From: Antilocapra americana
Lineage: Eukaryota > Chordata > Mammalia > Artiodactyla > Antilocapridae
DNA length: 64,000 nucleotides
Direction of reading: 5' to 3'
NCBI GenBank assembly: GCA_007570785.1
Contig: ML661382.1
Coordinates: 995,526-1,059,525, forward strand
Part shown: positions 13,701 to 25,087 of the stretch, piece after piece
Numbering within the stretch: the stretch's first letter is position 1
Layout: the number at the start of each line of letters is the position of its first letter
The notes under the pieces: generated by a model
The model's database searches: none
What the model was told of the DNA's origin: nothing
Seen by the model: the letters and a program-made list of their open reading frames with translations, nothing else
Position numbers and translations under genes: made by a program

Positions 13701-16700
13701 TATCAAAGATCCTGAATCACTAACATCCAAGAGCATTTTTAACAACACAACCCAATACCAAGAGTAAACAGTACTTGCTTAGGAGACACTTCTCTTATCC
13801 AAAGAAGAAAGTCGAATTGTTTCTCTGCTTACCGACAGAATAGCACATTCAAATTTGTTCTTCTTTCATCCTCTTTACTTAAATGAATTATTTAAGTAGA
13901 TGCATCAAGATGACAAATGCATCAAGACGACAATTATTTAAGACTTAAATGTCTTATTCTAAGACACCACCAAAAAACATCCTCCAGAAAATTAAGCCAT
14001 GCTACATTTTTGGTAATCCTTTTCTTGACAATAACCAATCTCTGATTCAAATGATGCAGTTACCAGAAAGGTTTGATGTGGCACTCAGCAAACAATGTTT
14101 CACATCAACATCTAGCATTGTGCAGAAGCCCAAAGAATTGGGGATCGCTACACAGAGTCCTTCAAAGCAGTGTTTGGAAAACACAGTCACTGAATGCTAA
14201 ACTGATGGGAAGAATATCCTTTTTAATTAAGCTGAATCCTCAAAATAAGAAATGTGAAATGTGACACTGATATTACACTTAACAAGGATCAATTTTTCAA
14301 TGTGACCTCCAATAAGGCAGATATTAAACTGAGTCTAACTCCCAACACCCAGTATATCCCAGTTTCTACTCTTCCTTCAGAAAGAGATCATGAAGATATT
14401 TTTAATTAAGAAAAGCATGAGAAAATTTTTCATCAGGGCCTTTTAAGACAAAAGAAGGTGAGTATTAAGAAAAATTTCAACAGAACGGCACTGAAACATG
14501 TAAATTATCATATGTGAAATGAATCGCCAGCCCAGGTTTGATGCATAATACAAGGTGCTCAGGGCTGGTGCACCCGGATGATCCAGAGGGATGGACTCGG
14601 GAGGGAGGTGGGAAGGGGGTTCTGGAAGGGGAACATATGTATACCCATGGCGGATTCATGTCAATGTATGGCAAAACCAACACGACATTGTAAAGAAAAA
14701 AGTCCTTCTTGAATTTGTTACAATAAAGACAGAAAGAAAAATTTCAGAACTCAAGCCATTTTTTAAATGTTTCTATTATTTACTTATTATTTAACTGTAT
14801 CGTTAGTCTTTAAGCTTAACTCAGATTAATTCAAGGCATTTTTTGGAGAATTTGATAATACAAATATATTCAACAAAAACAGAACCAGAAATGACAGTGA
14901 ATTAAATAGCACACTTACTGATATAAAGATATTTAATAGGTTTTCCAAGGTTGGTAGCTGTGGGATAAGTTTCTGCACCACCTTACTAAAGGCTTCAAAT
15001 ATTGAATGGTCATAGATACTAGTCAAATAAAAGCTGAAAGACACAACATAGTTTGATTAATTTGAAAAATATCTTTTAAGTCCAGCAACAACTATCACAA
15101 TACATAAAATTTTAAGTTTCTTCACATTTGATTTCAGTAAGCTCAAATAAAGCCTATTTTGTACACCATCTCCCTCACTCAAGATGACAAATGCAATTTC
15201 CGCACGTGGCTTGTAGCTCTCCATCCCTTTAATATTTACACAGAGGGCAACGGAGGTAGTACTAAGAAAACATTTCCAGATGTGGAAACCTGAACATTCA
15301 CCTAAGTCCTCGCAACCTGATCCAAAAAGCTTGGTTTCTTAAGCCCACAACTGACAAGAAAACCAAGAGAAAGCTCAGAGGAGATAGGTGACATTTATTA
15401 AATAAGAATACAGTACAGGTTTCTACTAAAATGTTACCTCCTCAGAAAGTTCCTTCCTGACCCCACCTAAAATGGTACTCCTGCACCCTTTGCTTTCAAC
15501 CTCTTCCCCCCTTGTTTTTCTGCATGGCACTGATGAGTACTTAAAATTACACTACATGTTTGTTTATGTGCTTTGGAGCTGTCTCATTCATCAGAATGTA
15601 AGCTCCAGGAGAATAAAGGCTGGCAGCCTTGCTCACAGTTGCATACCCACTGCCCTGTAGGGTATTCATGAATATTTGCTGAGTAGACAAATGAATAAAA
15701 CTGGCACTTAGAATTTATGTAAACAACATGCTAAGGAAGATGAGAGCAGGAGCTCTAGAGTTAGAAGGGACAGCTCTCTGGAGGCCTAAAAGGATACACA
15801 AAGAAGTAAATTTGCAGACTTAACAAAACACATACTTGAGAGACACAGAGGCTTTTAACAATTTAAACAGTGTGGTCAACTGTACTTGCTTTTTCACTCA
15901 GGAAGTATACTCTTAGTTACACAGATGTATCCACTACGTAATTATAAACATAGATAACAAAATCAGAGACACAGAACTGTTTATATCACACTTTTTATCA
16001 TAATTCAAAGATAACTTGCAAAGAGTGCACCTAAGAACCTAACTCAGATGGGGCTCTAATCTAGATGTCAGAACAATGGAACAGGTAAGACCAAGATTAC
16101 CCCCTCACAGGCACTAAGGTAAAGGGATATTTTAGGTTAGCAATGTAAGGTCTTGCAGGAACTTCGAGGTTTGGAGGTGGGTGGGGACAGGAAGAACCTC
16201 CCCAGGCACAGGGCATTCTAGGAAGCTGAGTTTCTGGAAACTTGAAATTAAAAGAACCGCATCCATGGGTCTGCTAGTAATTAGCAAAAGTTTAATGCTG
16301 TTAACAAGGCCCAGGGCCCCACGGAGAACTGGAGAAGGGGACAGTGTATACCACGGAGGTGGGTGCTCTGGAAAGGGACACAGACATGGTGCTAAGAGGA
16401 TCAGGAGGGTTCCTATGGGTCCTGGAGAACACAGGACCATCACGGCTTAAAATCCATCATTCATGATAGAAAAATAAGACTGAGGAATTTTATTGGAAAA
16501 TACTTTCACTTTCTCCTACAAATACTGCTGAATTTTTTTAAAAGCAGGAATTACTTGTACATATTTTAATCCAGGCTAAAGGTCAATGGGACTTTTCTAT
16601 GTGGCTTCTTAGGAGAGTAACAAAAAAGATCTTACAGTCGGCGGCCCTAGGAAATATTAGGGTAGGGATGGGGGTTGGCTTGAGCCTAGAGGGAAGTCAT

Positions 16701-19700
16701 TATAACAGACCAAGGATAAGGAAATAGCTACGGTTGTCTCTCCGCTGCTTCCCCTTTAAGCCGTTTGTACCATCAAAAGAACATTTTCTTGGGTACTTTT
16801 TATTACTCATTTCTACCTAAACCATAAAAAAATAAGATACAGGAAATAATTCTCACATATTTTTAAAATACAAGCACACAAACCATTGAGTTTATCTAGC
16901 AGGTATTCTTTAATATTAATTTTGCAGTAAGAATTATGAATCAGCAGTTCTTTAACTTGATAGCAACCCTAAACATTAAATGGATACAATCACTTCACCC
17001 AATTTTTAGAGATTTATAAAAGCATAACGTGTTTTAAAAAACATAAACAAGAAACATTAGAATCCAAACTTAAAATGTGCCCTCTTTAAAAGGCTCTTCC
17101 TACTGAGAGACTGTGAAAGATCAAGCTACAGAGTTCTACAACAAATGTGAGATTCCTTGAACTGAGGCAAAGAGGGGGTAAAAAAAAAAAATGAAAACGA
17201 GAGGGGAATCCCACAGCAGATTTCATGCCATGAGGAAGCAGCCTGACTCCAGTCTCTTGAGATGAATTTGTAAACACACCTACAGAAACAGACCTCGCGT
17301 GACTTCAACCTCTGGAAAAACGCAAAAAAGCAGGGGAAGCAACTTCTCAATAACATCAGGCTCCCAAAACTGCCTGAATTCAACAGAGATGAAAAACACT
17401 ACTCATTTGGGAAGGGTATGCCAGTAACAGAGAGCTAGGTGTTTGCGATGACAGAGATGGGAATACATTTACACACTTCTCAGGGGCTCCCGAATCAAGC
17501 ACACAGGTTGTTACCTAAGGTGGAGTTTTTCTAGCCCAGCATCTGCAAGGTCATCATTGGCCCTTTGATGAATATCCCTCTGTGTTTCTATTTTGTGATC
17601 ATCAGACAGACCATCAACTTTGTGAATAAAAACCTCAAAATTCATGTCTGGGTTAACTTTGTAGGCTTTAGAAACAGTAATGTGAAGTCTTGTTAAAGCC
17701 TCCATGTAGTCATCCTGTAAGTCAGAACAAAATATTTTTTAAAAAGAAATCTTAAGTTAGGAAAGCCTTAAATCACCTCTTTCCCCAACCACAGAATATA
17801 TATTACCCTAATCATTCATAAGTATTCAAACAACTACATTAACTTATACCACTAAATAGATCTTCAATCTCTCTTGATAAAGAATTCAACTACCAAGTTA
17901 ATGCTTATAATTTTTAATACTGGTAAGAAAAGGAAATGGAAAATGGACACTTCCCAACAAAAGTTTTTTTAAGTAATCCCAGCTCTGCCATTTATTAGAT
18001 GTGTGACTTAAAGCAGGTTACTTAAATTCTGTGATCTCAGTTTACTCAGCCATAGAATTGTAATTACCATACCTACCTTAGAGCACTGTGAAGAAGAAAT
18101 TAAATTAGGTCATATGTATGAATGCACTCATAACAGAGTCTGTACCTCAGAACTCATTGCTAGCTCATGCTTAAGCTTAGAAAAAAATTAAGATCCTTAA
18201 GAATAGAGACAGGTCCCATTTATCTGAGTGTCTGCCACATGCTAGGCCCTCAATAAGTGCTAGCTGAGCTAAATTGAATTTTGACAACTAAAGAAACTAT
18301 TCATTTAATATTTACTGACTCAGTTCTCCCTTTCCTCATTACAGGCACTGATAAGACCTTTTCACTAGGTGACAATATTACAACAGTTAATAAAAATATA
18401 GCAATATCTACAATTAACAAAAATGGAACACTCCTCTTAACTAGAACTCAGAGATACAAACCCTATCCTAGTCATCTCATACTCTGTACTGGCACAGAGG
18501 CATGAGTGCTCCTAAAGCACCGCTGCAGGTACATCTCTCACAGTTAGGAAATCTAGTGGCAAAGAAACAAGCTGCACGAAGCACATGACAAGATAAACAA
18601 CTTTCCTTTGTTCCTACATCTTCCGCCATTAGAGAAGAAAAGTAAACATCATCATTTCCAACTACCTGTGCATCAATGACATATATCAACGCTCCTGTTC
18701 CCCTGAAGATCATCTCGTAGTCAAAAGTTGGGTCAAAAAAGTCCATTTGCCCAGGAAAATCCCATATTTGGAAATTCACAAAGGAGCTATTAGAAATGTC
18801 ATCTTTATAAATCTTGTTGGTACTTTCCAAAAAGAGGGTCTCATTGGGTGACATTTTATGAAACACCACCTGTTAAAAGAAAAAAAGACAATTTAATGAC
18901 TATTCTACTTTTTATTTAAAATAAATACAAAACTCCATCCAGAGTTAACATAAAGAATTTGACCCTACAGCAAAAATTTTAAAAGAAATGGAAAATGAAT
19001 AGTGTACCCATTGGTACTCACTATCCTCTATCTTCTAACAGAACAGAAAACACCGAATTACTACAACCAAATCACCCAGAAAATCTAAAACTTTTCTATT
19101 TTCTCTGTCAGTATACAATACTAGCACTAGCAATGTCTCTCCTCAGTTCTTTTTCCTCCCCATTACATCGTATAAATTCTGCCAAAACCTGCTCTAAGAT
19201 TATGAAAATATATAGCTAAGTTTAAGAAGTTTTGTTCATTGAAAATTTATCAGAATGCCCACATCAGGTTCTAACAAATAATGAAAAGAAACTGACTGGA
19301 CTCTGTCCTTCATGGGTTTGCAGTCTTGTGGAAGAAATAAAACAAAGGCAAGTTATACCAAAAAGGAAAAGGCATATTGTAGAGAAGGAATATTTGTGAG
19401 GAGGGAAAGAATGGGATTTGACAAAGAAAAGACAACTCCCACGAGGATAAAAAAAGGTAAACGCAATTGTTAAGAATCACAATTATCACAATCCACACAA
19501 TTTCAACACAAAACTAATTTCCCTCTCTCTACTCGCTGGATGAGAAAAATGAATAGTTACTCCTGAGGTTTAGAGGGTGAGCAACACTGTAACGAATCAA
19601 AATCAGTTTGCTAAAACCCTGCCATCACTGTAACTCACATTTTGCTTTAACAGTGAAAAGATAAATAAAACACAGTCATCTCGTAAATTTGGAAGACTAC

Positions 19701-19975
19701 TTTTTAAAATCATCATGTCTACGGAATATCACTCAGAGATTTATTTTGGAGATATCTTTGCCACAGAATGAAAAGAGCAAAAAGCCAGGTATCTGGCATT
19801 TTATCGCCAGCTCACCTTGTGTTTAAGAGGAATGGCTGATGGAGGTCGTCAACCCTGCCTCTATTCCTCCTTACTAAAAAAGCAGATAGCCCTCCATCCT
19901 CTCCTGACATTTCCCAACTGAAAGCACATGTACAAAGGTCTGTAAATATTCTCCAGGTCTCAAGACTTTTGTAGC

Positions 19976-20006
<31 letters not shown>

Positions 20007-20846
20007 AGAGAGGGAATCACTACTAATTATACTCACCGGGCTAAAAGCACTAAACAGATGGAAGCACAGCCCCCATTCCCACTAAGGAATGTCACACTGA
20101 AGTCTCCTTCGTACTAGTAACAAGAGCAGGCATTACAAAGGCCAAGGAGTTAGTCCCAACTCTTCCTGACGCTGCTCCCTGGGGCTCACCTGGGAAGCCC
20201 TGCAAACTCAGGCCACCTGAAGTGAAAGGCACACACACACACACACAGCCGGGTCGAGGACGGAGTGTGGGAAACTTCTCCGAGTTACAACCGGGAGGGA
20301 GCAAGTCTCAGGCTCGGGAATGGCACAGGGGCTGGGTCGCAGGAAGTGAGGTCCCAGGAGGCGAGGCCCCGGGCACCTGCCTCGCTCGGGCCACTCGGGG
20401 AGCGCGGGGGTCCGCTCGGCCTCGGCCGCCCTGGGCGTGGGCTCCGAGATCGGGGTTCGCGCCCGGGCTCCGCTTCCCAGAGGGGACGAGGAGGCGCGCC
20501 GCGGACAGCCCCGCCGGCCGCCCCGGCCGCCGCCCTCCTCGGGGCCTCCGCGCGCGGCTGGCCCCCGGCGCCCCGGGGAGGCGCGGGGGGCCCGAACGGC
20601 CCCGCTCACCTTCTGGATGGAGGACTTGCCGCTGCGCCGGAGGCCCATGAGCAGGATCCTCGGCTTGGAGCTGTCAGCGCCCCCCGGGCCGCAGCCTCCT
20701 CCGGCCCCCGCCCCGACCCCGCCGCCCGCGGCTGCCGCCTCCTCTTCCTCCTCCTCCACGCCGTAGCCGAAATCCTTCGGGAACGAGTCCGCCGCGCCGT
20801 AACTGCCGGCGAGGGGCGTCTCCTCCGCCCCGTACTGCAGGGACAT
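7563..20846 (-). CDS. RRAGC: RRAGC, Ras-related GTP-binding protein C (RagC), seven coding exons
   Basis: RagC is a lysosome-associated GTPase that pairs with RagA or RagB. On the Ragulator scaffold the pair recruits mTORC1 when amino acids are plentiful. The coding exons are 20610-20846, 18666-18869, 17515-17714, 14919-15033, 13503-13645, 11692-11840 and 7563-7714. They total 1200 bases, 399 codons plus stop, the same length as the human protein. Visible motifs are the P-loop GLRRSGKS (residues 68-75), the G3 motif WDFPGQ (115-120) and the G4 motif HKVD (178-181). A C-terminal roadblock-type dimerisation half occupies about residues 240-370. The N-terminus is acidic and then Ala/Gly-rich (residues 31-58). 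All introns are GT-AG with pyrimidine-rich acceptors. The start at 20846 was chosen because MSLQYG matches the known RagC N-terminus, although the frame stays open upstream. No lesion is seen. RagD is excluded by the N-terminus and by the neighbouring genes. Confidence 0.97.
8800..10330 (+). repeat. old L1 3' sequence, split by a Bov-A SINE
   Basis: Diverged L1 features occur in order: a CATTGAAAAAGACGC-type stretch, GCCACTTTGGAGAGCA, then a 3' region with TGATATGGATAAACCTCAAA. It lies in the 3' flank of RRAGC coding exon 6, in intron 6. Confidence 0.6.
9729..9831 (+). repeat. Bov-A type SINE
   Basis: It reads CATGAACTTGGGCAAACTCT, GGGAGATGGTGAGGGACAGA and AGTCGGGCTGGGCGACTGA, the Bov-A2 body, and is inserted in the old L1. 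Confidence 0.8.
10331..11448. other. RRAGC intron 6, nothing recognised
   Basis: AT-rich then purine-rich intronic sequence with short open frames only. No gene, RNA or clear repeat seen. Confidence 0.45.
11449..11583 (-). repeat. Bov-tA SINE, partial
   Basis: Antisense: AAAGTGTTAGTCACTCAGTC, TCCATGGAATTCTCCAGGCA and CTCCTCCAGGGGACC. It is truncated before the tRNA-like head and lies just after RRAGC exon 6. Confidence 0.85.
11692..11840 (-). CDS. RRAGC: RRAGC coding exon 6
   Basis: It completes Gly300, encodes residues 301-349 ([10 protein letters not shown] through REESFERK) and gives the first base of Gly350. The acceptor ends TTTTAAAACAG and the donor is GTAATG. Confidence 0.94.
13503..13645 (-). 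CDS. RRAGC: RRAGC coding exon 5
   Basis: It encodes residues 253-299 ([10 protein letters not shown] through VSCIY) plus two bases of Gly300, within the roadblock half. The acceptor ends TTTTTTTCAAG and the donor is GTAAGT. Confidence 0.94.
14486..14700 (+). repeat. bovid L1 3' untranslated end, 5'-truncated
   Basis: It has the typical tail AATCGCCAGCCCAGGTTTGA, GGCGGATTCATGTCAATGTA and GGCAAAACCAACACGACATT. AAGAAAAA occurs on both sides and may be the target duplication. Confidence 0.75.
14919..15033 (-). CDS. RRAGC: RRAGC coding exon 4
   Basis: It completes Ser214 and encodes residues 215-252 ([10 protein letters not shown] through NIFIS). The acceptor is preceded by GTGTCTTTCAG and the donor is GTAAGT. 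This is the end of the G domain leading into the dimerisation half. Confidence 0.95.
15435..15705 (+). repeat. L2 LINE 3' end
   Basis: L2-like: TTCCTTCCTGACCCCACC, AGAATGTAAGCTCCAGGAGA and TGAATATTTGCTGAGTAGAC. Confidence 0.75.
15706..17514. other. RRAGC intron 3, nothing recognised
   Basis: I see no gene or confident repeat. Short open frames at 16132-16450 on both strands lack any family signature. Confidence 0.4.
17515..17714 (-). CDS. RRAGC: RRAGC coding exon 3
   Basis: It encodes residues 148-213 plus two bases of Ser214. It holds the guanine-specificity motif HKVD (178-181). The donor is GTAACA and the acceptor ends CTTACAG. Confidence 0.95.
17978..18270 (+). repeat. MIR element
   Basis: MIR core: CCAGCTCTGCCATTTATTAG, TGTGTGACTTAAAGCAGGTT, then a distal CACATGCTAGGCCCTCAATA. 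Confidence 0.75.
18666..18869 (-). CDS. RRAGC: RRAGC coding exon 2
   Basis: It encodes residues 80-147, including switch regions and WDFPGQ. It is 204 bases, phase 0 at both ends, with an acceptor ending TTTTAACAG and the donor GTAGTT. Its last residues, VIDAQ, join directly to DDYMEA in the next exon. Confidence 0.95.
19976..20012 (+). repeat. (CA)n(GA)n microsatellite
   Basis: About 13 CA units are followed by 4-5 GA units in RRAGC intron 1. Confidence 0.95.
20230..20247 (+). repeat. (CA)n microsatellite
   Basis: About nine CA units in RRAGC intron 1, 360 bases from exon 1. Confidence 0.9.
20610..20846 (-). CDS. RRAGC: RRAGC coding exon 1
   Basis: It encodes residues 1-79: the acidic and Ala/Gly-rich N-terminus and the P-loop GLRRSGKS. 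It ends in phase 0 at AAG, followed by the donor GTGAGC. The exon lies inside the CpG island. Confidence 0.95.
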
Positions 20847-20856
20847 GGTGCTGGAG

Positions 20857-20877
20857 CCGCCGCCGCCGCCGCCGCCG
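20857..20877 (-). repeat. (CGG)7 tract in RRAGC leader
   Basis: Seven perfect CCG units on the plus strand read as CGG in the RRAGC transcript, starting 11 bases before the coding start. In the open upstream frame they encode glycine. Confidence 0.85.
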
Positions 20878-20929
20878 CCCGCGCCCTGACAGGCCAGGCC
20901 AGGCCGAGCCAGGCCGCCGCCTCCCCCGT

Positions 20930-20956
20930 CCGCCGCCGCCGCCGCCGCCGCCGCCG
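20930..20956 (-). repeat. (CGG)9 tract in RRAGC leader or promoter
   Basis: Nine perfect CCG units on the plus strand read as CGG on the RRAGC strand, 84-110 bases upstream of the coding start. In the open frame they encode the alanine run. Confidence 0.85.
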
Positions 20957-20984
20957 TGCGGCCCGCCCCCCGGAGCCCGGCTCT

Positions 20985-21075
20985 CATAGGCCCCCCGCCC
21001 GAGCCCGGCCCCTCATTGGTCGCCCGAGCTGCCACTCGGGAGCAGCAAGGTAGGTGGTGCCCGTCACGTGCCCGG
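20985..21075 (-). promoter_or_regulatory. RRAGC proximal promoter: E-box/CLEAR, CCAAT and GC boxes
   Basis: In transcription order the minus strand shows CACGTG (21070-21065, within GTCACGTG on the plus strand), CCAAT (21019-21015) and a GC-box-like run near 21001-20988. The coding start is at 20846, so these sit about 140-225 bases upstream of it, a normal distance for a TATA-less CpG promoter. The exact transcription start is not known. Confidence 0.55.
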
Positions 21076-21250
21076 AATCACCTGACTCGGAGCCGCGGAG
21101 GGGGGAGGAGGAGTCACGAGGAGGGTGGCCGGGCCGAGCCCTCTGCCCTCCGCCCCAGCCCGCGCTTCGGTCCGACCCAGCCGCGCGCCTGGCTCCTCAC
21201 CGCTCTCCTGCCCTCTTTGGGACTCCGGAGGCCAACGCAACGAGGGACGC

Positions 21251-22431
21251 TCTCTGGGCGCCTGGGAGAATTGATTGTCCTCCTCCGCCTATTGTGCTTG
21301 CCCAACCAATACTTACTGATGCCTGCGAAGTCCTGGGGCAAAAGGGGCACAAAACTGGAACTACCTTGGACCCTGCCTGCCCTCAACTTGCCCCAAGGTT
21401 AATGGAGATCGGACCTCTGAGTAAGTAGCTTCTGTATGAGATAGGAAGTGGGAAGGTCAAAGGTGCAGATAAAAATGCTCGGCAGGGGTGGGTGAGAGCA
21501 TCTCTTAAGGAGCTGGCGTCTGAACAGGTCTGGAAGGATGGCATTGGTTGGCATGTTCAAAGGTAGAGAGGCGGAGCTAGCCAGAGTGAGGCCAAAACCT
21601 CAAACAAGGCAGAGTCATCGGTGAGATAGTTTGTTCTAGCAGGTAGCTGGACCCTGATAGGAAAGCAAACGCTAGCAAGCTAGAATGTCTTACCCTCTTT
21701 CTTCAGCAAATCACTTGACACTGAATACCGCTACTGTTTCACACTCATCAGGATGCTTCCCCCTCCTCCCGACCCAGGGTCTACTTCTTTAGTAATTCCA
21801 TCACCCCATGGAACATTGCATCTTCTGTGACCTCCTTCAGATCAGAGACCAAAGGAATGACTAATGAAAGCAGACCAGAACAAATGTTTGTCACCAAAAT
21901 CTGGGAAAGCTAGAGAAATTTTACTCTTCACAGGGCGGCTTTAGAATTGGAAATGTAACCAAAGATGGCCCTCCTCTTAAAGGGGACTTGCGGGTGGTGC
22001 TTTTGATCTTTCAAGGAAACTTTGATTATGAAGGGAAAGCAGGTATACAAATCTGGAAATTGGTTTTGTCTGAATCTCGAAGTTAAAGGTAGGACATCCT
22101 TAGAGGGCATCTAGTGCAACTTCTCACCTACAAAATATCCACTGTACAGCGTCTCTGACGCTGCATGAAAGACTTGCAGTATACATTTCAGTAGAGCCCA
22201 AGGGAAGAGAGCTCACTGTCTCAATAGGCAAACAATTCCACTGTGGTAAAACCTGGCTTAAAAGTCTCTTATTCAGGCCAAAAACCACACTCCTTGGAGC
22301 TTATACACCACAGTCTATTAGCAGTGGTCATCTTTTTTATGACAGCACCTCAAATACTGGATTAGTCTTCATTACCCACTGTATTCTCTGTTCCACATTA
22401 AACATACTTCAGCCAGGCCTTCTACAGTAAC
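21251..22431. other. intergenic region between MYCBP and RRAGC
   Basis: Upstream of the RRAGC promoter. No gene recognised. 21440-21650 looks like an old degraded element, but I cannot name it. Confidence 0.4.
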
Positions 22432-22602
22432 GTCCAATAGCACTTCTTGTGATGACAGAAATGTTCCACATCTATACTGCTCAACATAGTAGCCAGTGTG
22501 GATTGAGCACTTAAATTGCTGCAAGTGTGACTCAGGAACTGCATCTTTTATTTTACTTGCCAGATGTGGCTAGCAGCCACCATGTTGGACAATACAGCTT
22601 TG
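22432..22602 (+). repeat. MER5-type hAT DNA transposon remnant
   Basis: GTCCAATAGCACTTCTTGTG, TTGAGCACTTAAATTGCTGC and a terminal inverted GTTGGACAATACAGC match the MER5A pattern. Confidence 0.75.
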
Positions 22603-23009
22603 TGGTTTCAAATGTACTCTCCAAATTTATATGCAATTGAGCTTGTCAACATCCATCAAATGTCTGATACCTCCAACACAATAAGGACCAATAGAGCCTT
22701 CAGGGTGACTGTTTAGCACCTGGACAGTATTTCTATTAATGCTTTCCAGAATGGAATTTCTTAAAAAATACAGAGTATAAGTGGTTCACGCTAACAGTCA
22801 CTGGAACCAGTCCTTTGTCAGCAATCCCTAAGTGCCTAAACTTGTAGAGCTGCATTTTTAGCCTAAATGTAAGACTTGGTATTTCAACTTTTCCACTTAG
22901 GCCGTGAAGTTTAGGCAGTCCCAAGTCATGAATAATTTTCAAGCTTATCTCAATATAGTCTACCAACCAGCCCTTCCAACTCTGGGGCAGTTAGAGAATT
23001 AGCATTACT

Positions 23010-23160
23010 ACCATTTGACCCATATGTAGTCCTTCACAGTTTGCAAGGTACGTTTTACATCCGTTATATTTAATTTGATCCTTGTGAGATAGGCAAGACA
23101 CTAAATCTATAGTTTATAGATAAGGCAGTTGGAACAGCAGGAACTGAACAGGTCGGATCC
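23010..23160 (-). repeat. MIR element, diverged
   Basis: Antisense MIR body: TTTGATCCTTGTGAGATAGG and TTATAGATAAGGCAGTTGGA. Confidence 0.55.
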
Positions 23161-24074
23161 TTTTTTTACTCCATTGAGCACATGTATACTCTCTTCACCC
23201 AGATCCTTGACAGAAATGTTGAAGAGGGCCTGCAGAGGCCAGGCTCACCCTGAATTCTTACACAGCACTGACGGATACAGCAGTGTAAGCATGTCAGTTT
23301 TACATACTGACAGTAATCAGTACCCAAAAATCTGATTAGCCTACCCACAGGTTGCCATTGTTCAAAAGGACAGTACAGGAGACAGTCACCTGGTTTACAT
23401 AAATATTAACACCGGTGTCATTAGGGAAAAAAGCAAGTAAGGGTTAGCTGCCAGAAAAAATTTCTACTTGCCTGTCCACAAAGGTCCTATCACACCAACT
23501 GCTTAAAGAAGCCGTGTCTCCCTCTCTTCCAAAACCCCCCATGAGGCCATGTTTTATTATTATCGTTTTTAGCAACATCCTATCCCACATTGTTTTTATA
23601 TACATGTCTTACAGTTAACTTCAAATCATTCATCTTTATAATACTCAGGCCACTGCTGTCCCTGTAGGAGGCACTCAGACTGGTAAAAGATAAACCAATT
23701 CAAGTAAATATTCTTCCAGCCATATCCGACTCCCCTACAAAAACAAACTTGTGACTGGAAGAGACAGACCACTGCCACATTCCTGCCAATGTGACTGATT
23801 AAAATGCCCTTATAATTGGCTTGGTCACAGCTTCTGGCAGGTGCTGAGGCTTTTTGCTAGTTAAAAACCAGCTGTCATTGTATTGTTTTCTCTGTGTGTT
23901 TTGACCAAAAACTAAAGACATTTCTGTAACACTGGGGACAGAATACCTGAAACAGGGCTACTACTTAATGCTAGTCAATCAATAGGGAAGATAAGTGATG
24001 AGTAACACAAAAATATCTGACTGTAGGTCTTGCAAGAAAGGAAAAAGGACTGACAAACAAGAACACAGTGCTTT

Positions 24075-24245
24075 ACCATTTACAGATCTTTCACATACAT
24101 TCCATTTGACCCTCACAACAACCCTGTGAGGTAGGCAGCACAGATCTTATTTTCATTTAACAGATGAGGAAAGTGAATCTCGGAGCAATTAACTAATGTG
24201 CCCAAGGTTCTACAATTGGTAAATAATTGGTATTCATATCAGTCT
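24075..24245 (-). repeat. MIR element
   Basis: Antisense MIR: CAACCCTGTGAGGTAGGCAG, AACAGATGAGGAAAGTGAAT and TGCCCAAGGTTCTACAATTG. Confidence 0.8.
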
Positions 24246-25081
24246 TTGGCCTAAAGATTCAGCACCCCCACCTCCCCTCACACTTGCCTACCTACTTCAC
24301 AGGGATAATGAAGATAAAATGAATTCAAAGCTAGAAAAATACTTTGAGGGAAAAAAAAGCACTATAGAATTAGACCCACAGACTGTAATTTTCGACACTA
24401 TATGGCTCATTCCCCTTGTCATCCAGGCTTGTGCATGAACCCAGAATTTTATATTGCCTCTGTTCTGTGTTCCGCTAAGCAACTCAGTAAGGCAGGGGAA
24501 CAGTGTGATCCTCTTTAGGTTTATATAAATTACAGTCAGGGTTAACTGCTATTACAGGAAACTGAAGAACACCACAGAAAGGCCAATGTGCAACTGGGAC
24601 CCAGGGAAGCACAGGAAAGCAAGGCAACGTTATCAGATAGGGCATGATTGCATAGAAGGAGAGGTGGTGTCCAAGTTCACACTGGCACACACACGGTTAT
24701 CTAAGGCAAAGTGGTGGCAAAGAGTCATTCGTTCCACCGAATACAAACGAGCAGAAGATACATGAGACCCCCATGCAACAGCATTGTGTATCACACAGAT
24801 CTCTCCAGCTGCCTACAGAGGATATAAAACAACAGTGTCATCTTCATTTGAAAGAATGACTGTACCTGTGCTCATAATCCTGAGCCAAACCAAGGAATAG
24901 CTCTGTGCTAAACTTCCTTGGCCAAAATACAACCAGTACCATCCTTCCTAGTCAGACTGATAGAATGTCTTTTAAGGTAATGAATTCGATGGCTGTGTTT
25001 ATAGATTTCTTTTTTTTTCTTTCCAGGATTCACTTTTGATTCTCCTGCTTTTTTAAGACCCAAAGAAAGTTATACTGAGTT

Positions 25082-25087
25082 TTTATT
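25082..25087 (-). terminator. candidate MYCBP polyadenylation signal AATAAA
   Basis: This minus-strand AATAAA lies about 170 bases past the MYCBP stop. A short 3' end here is plausible, but longer forms cannot be excluded. Confidence 0.4.

Larger units (their letters stand above)
20330..21250. promoter_or_regulatory. CpG island covering RRAGC promoter and exon 1
   Basis: The stretch is strongly GC-rich and dense in CpG, unlike the AT-rich flanks on both sides. It covers RRAGC exon 1, the 5' leader and the upstream promoter. Such an island is typical of a housekeeping gene. Confidence 0.85.

Noticed and set aside
20208..21053. Long open frames on both strands over RRAGC exon 1 (up to about 275 codons)
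   Set aside because: They arise from GC-rich composition with few stops. Only the part encoding MSLQYG to SSIQK is supported as protein.
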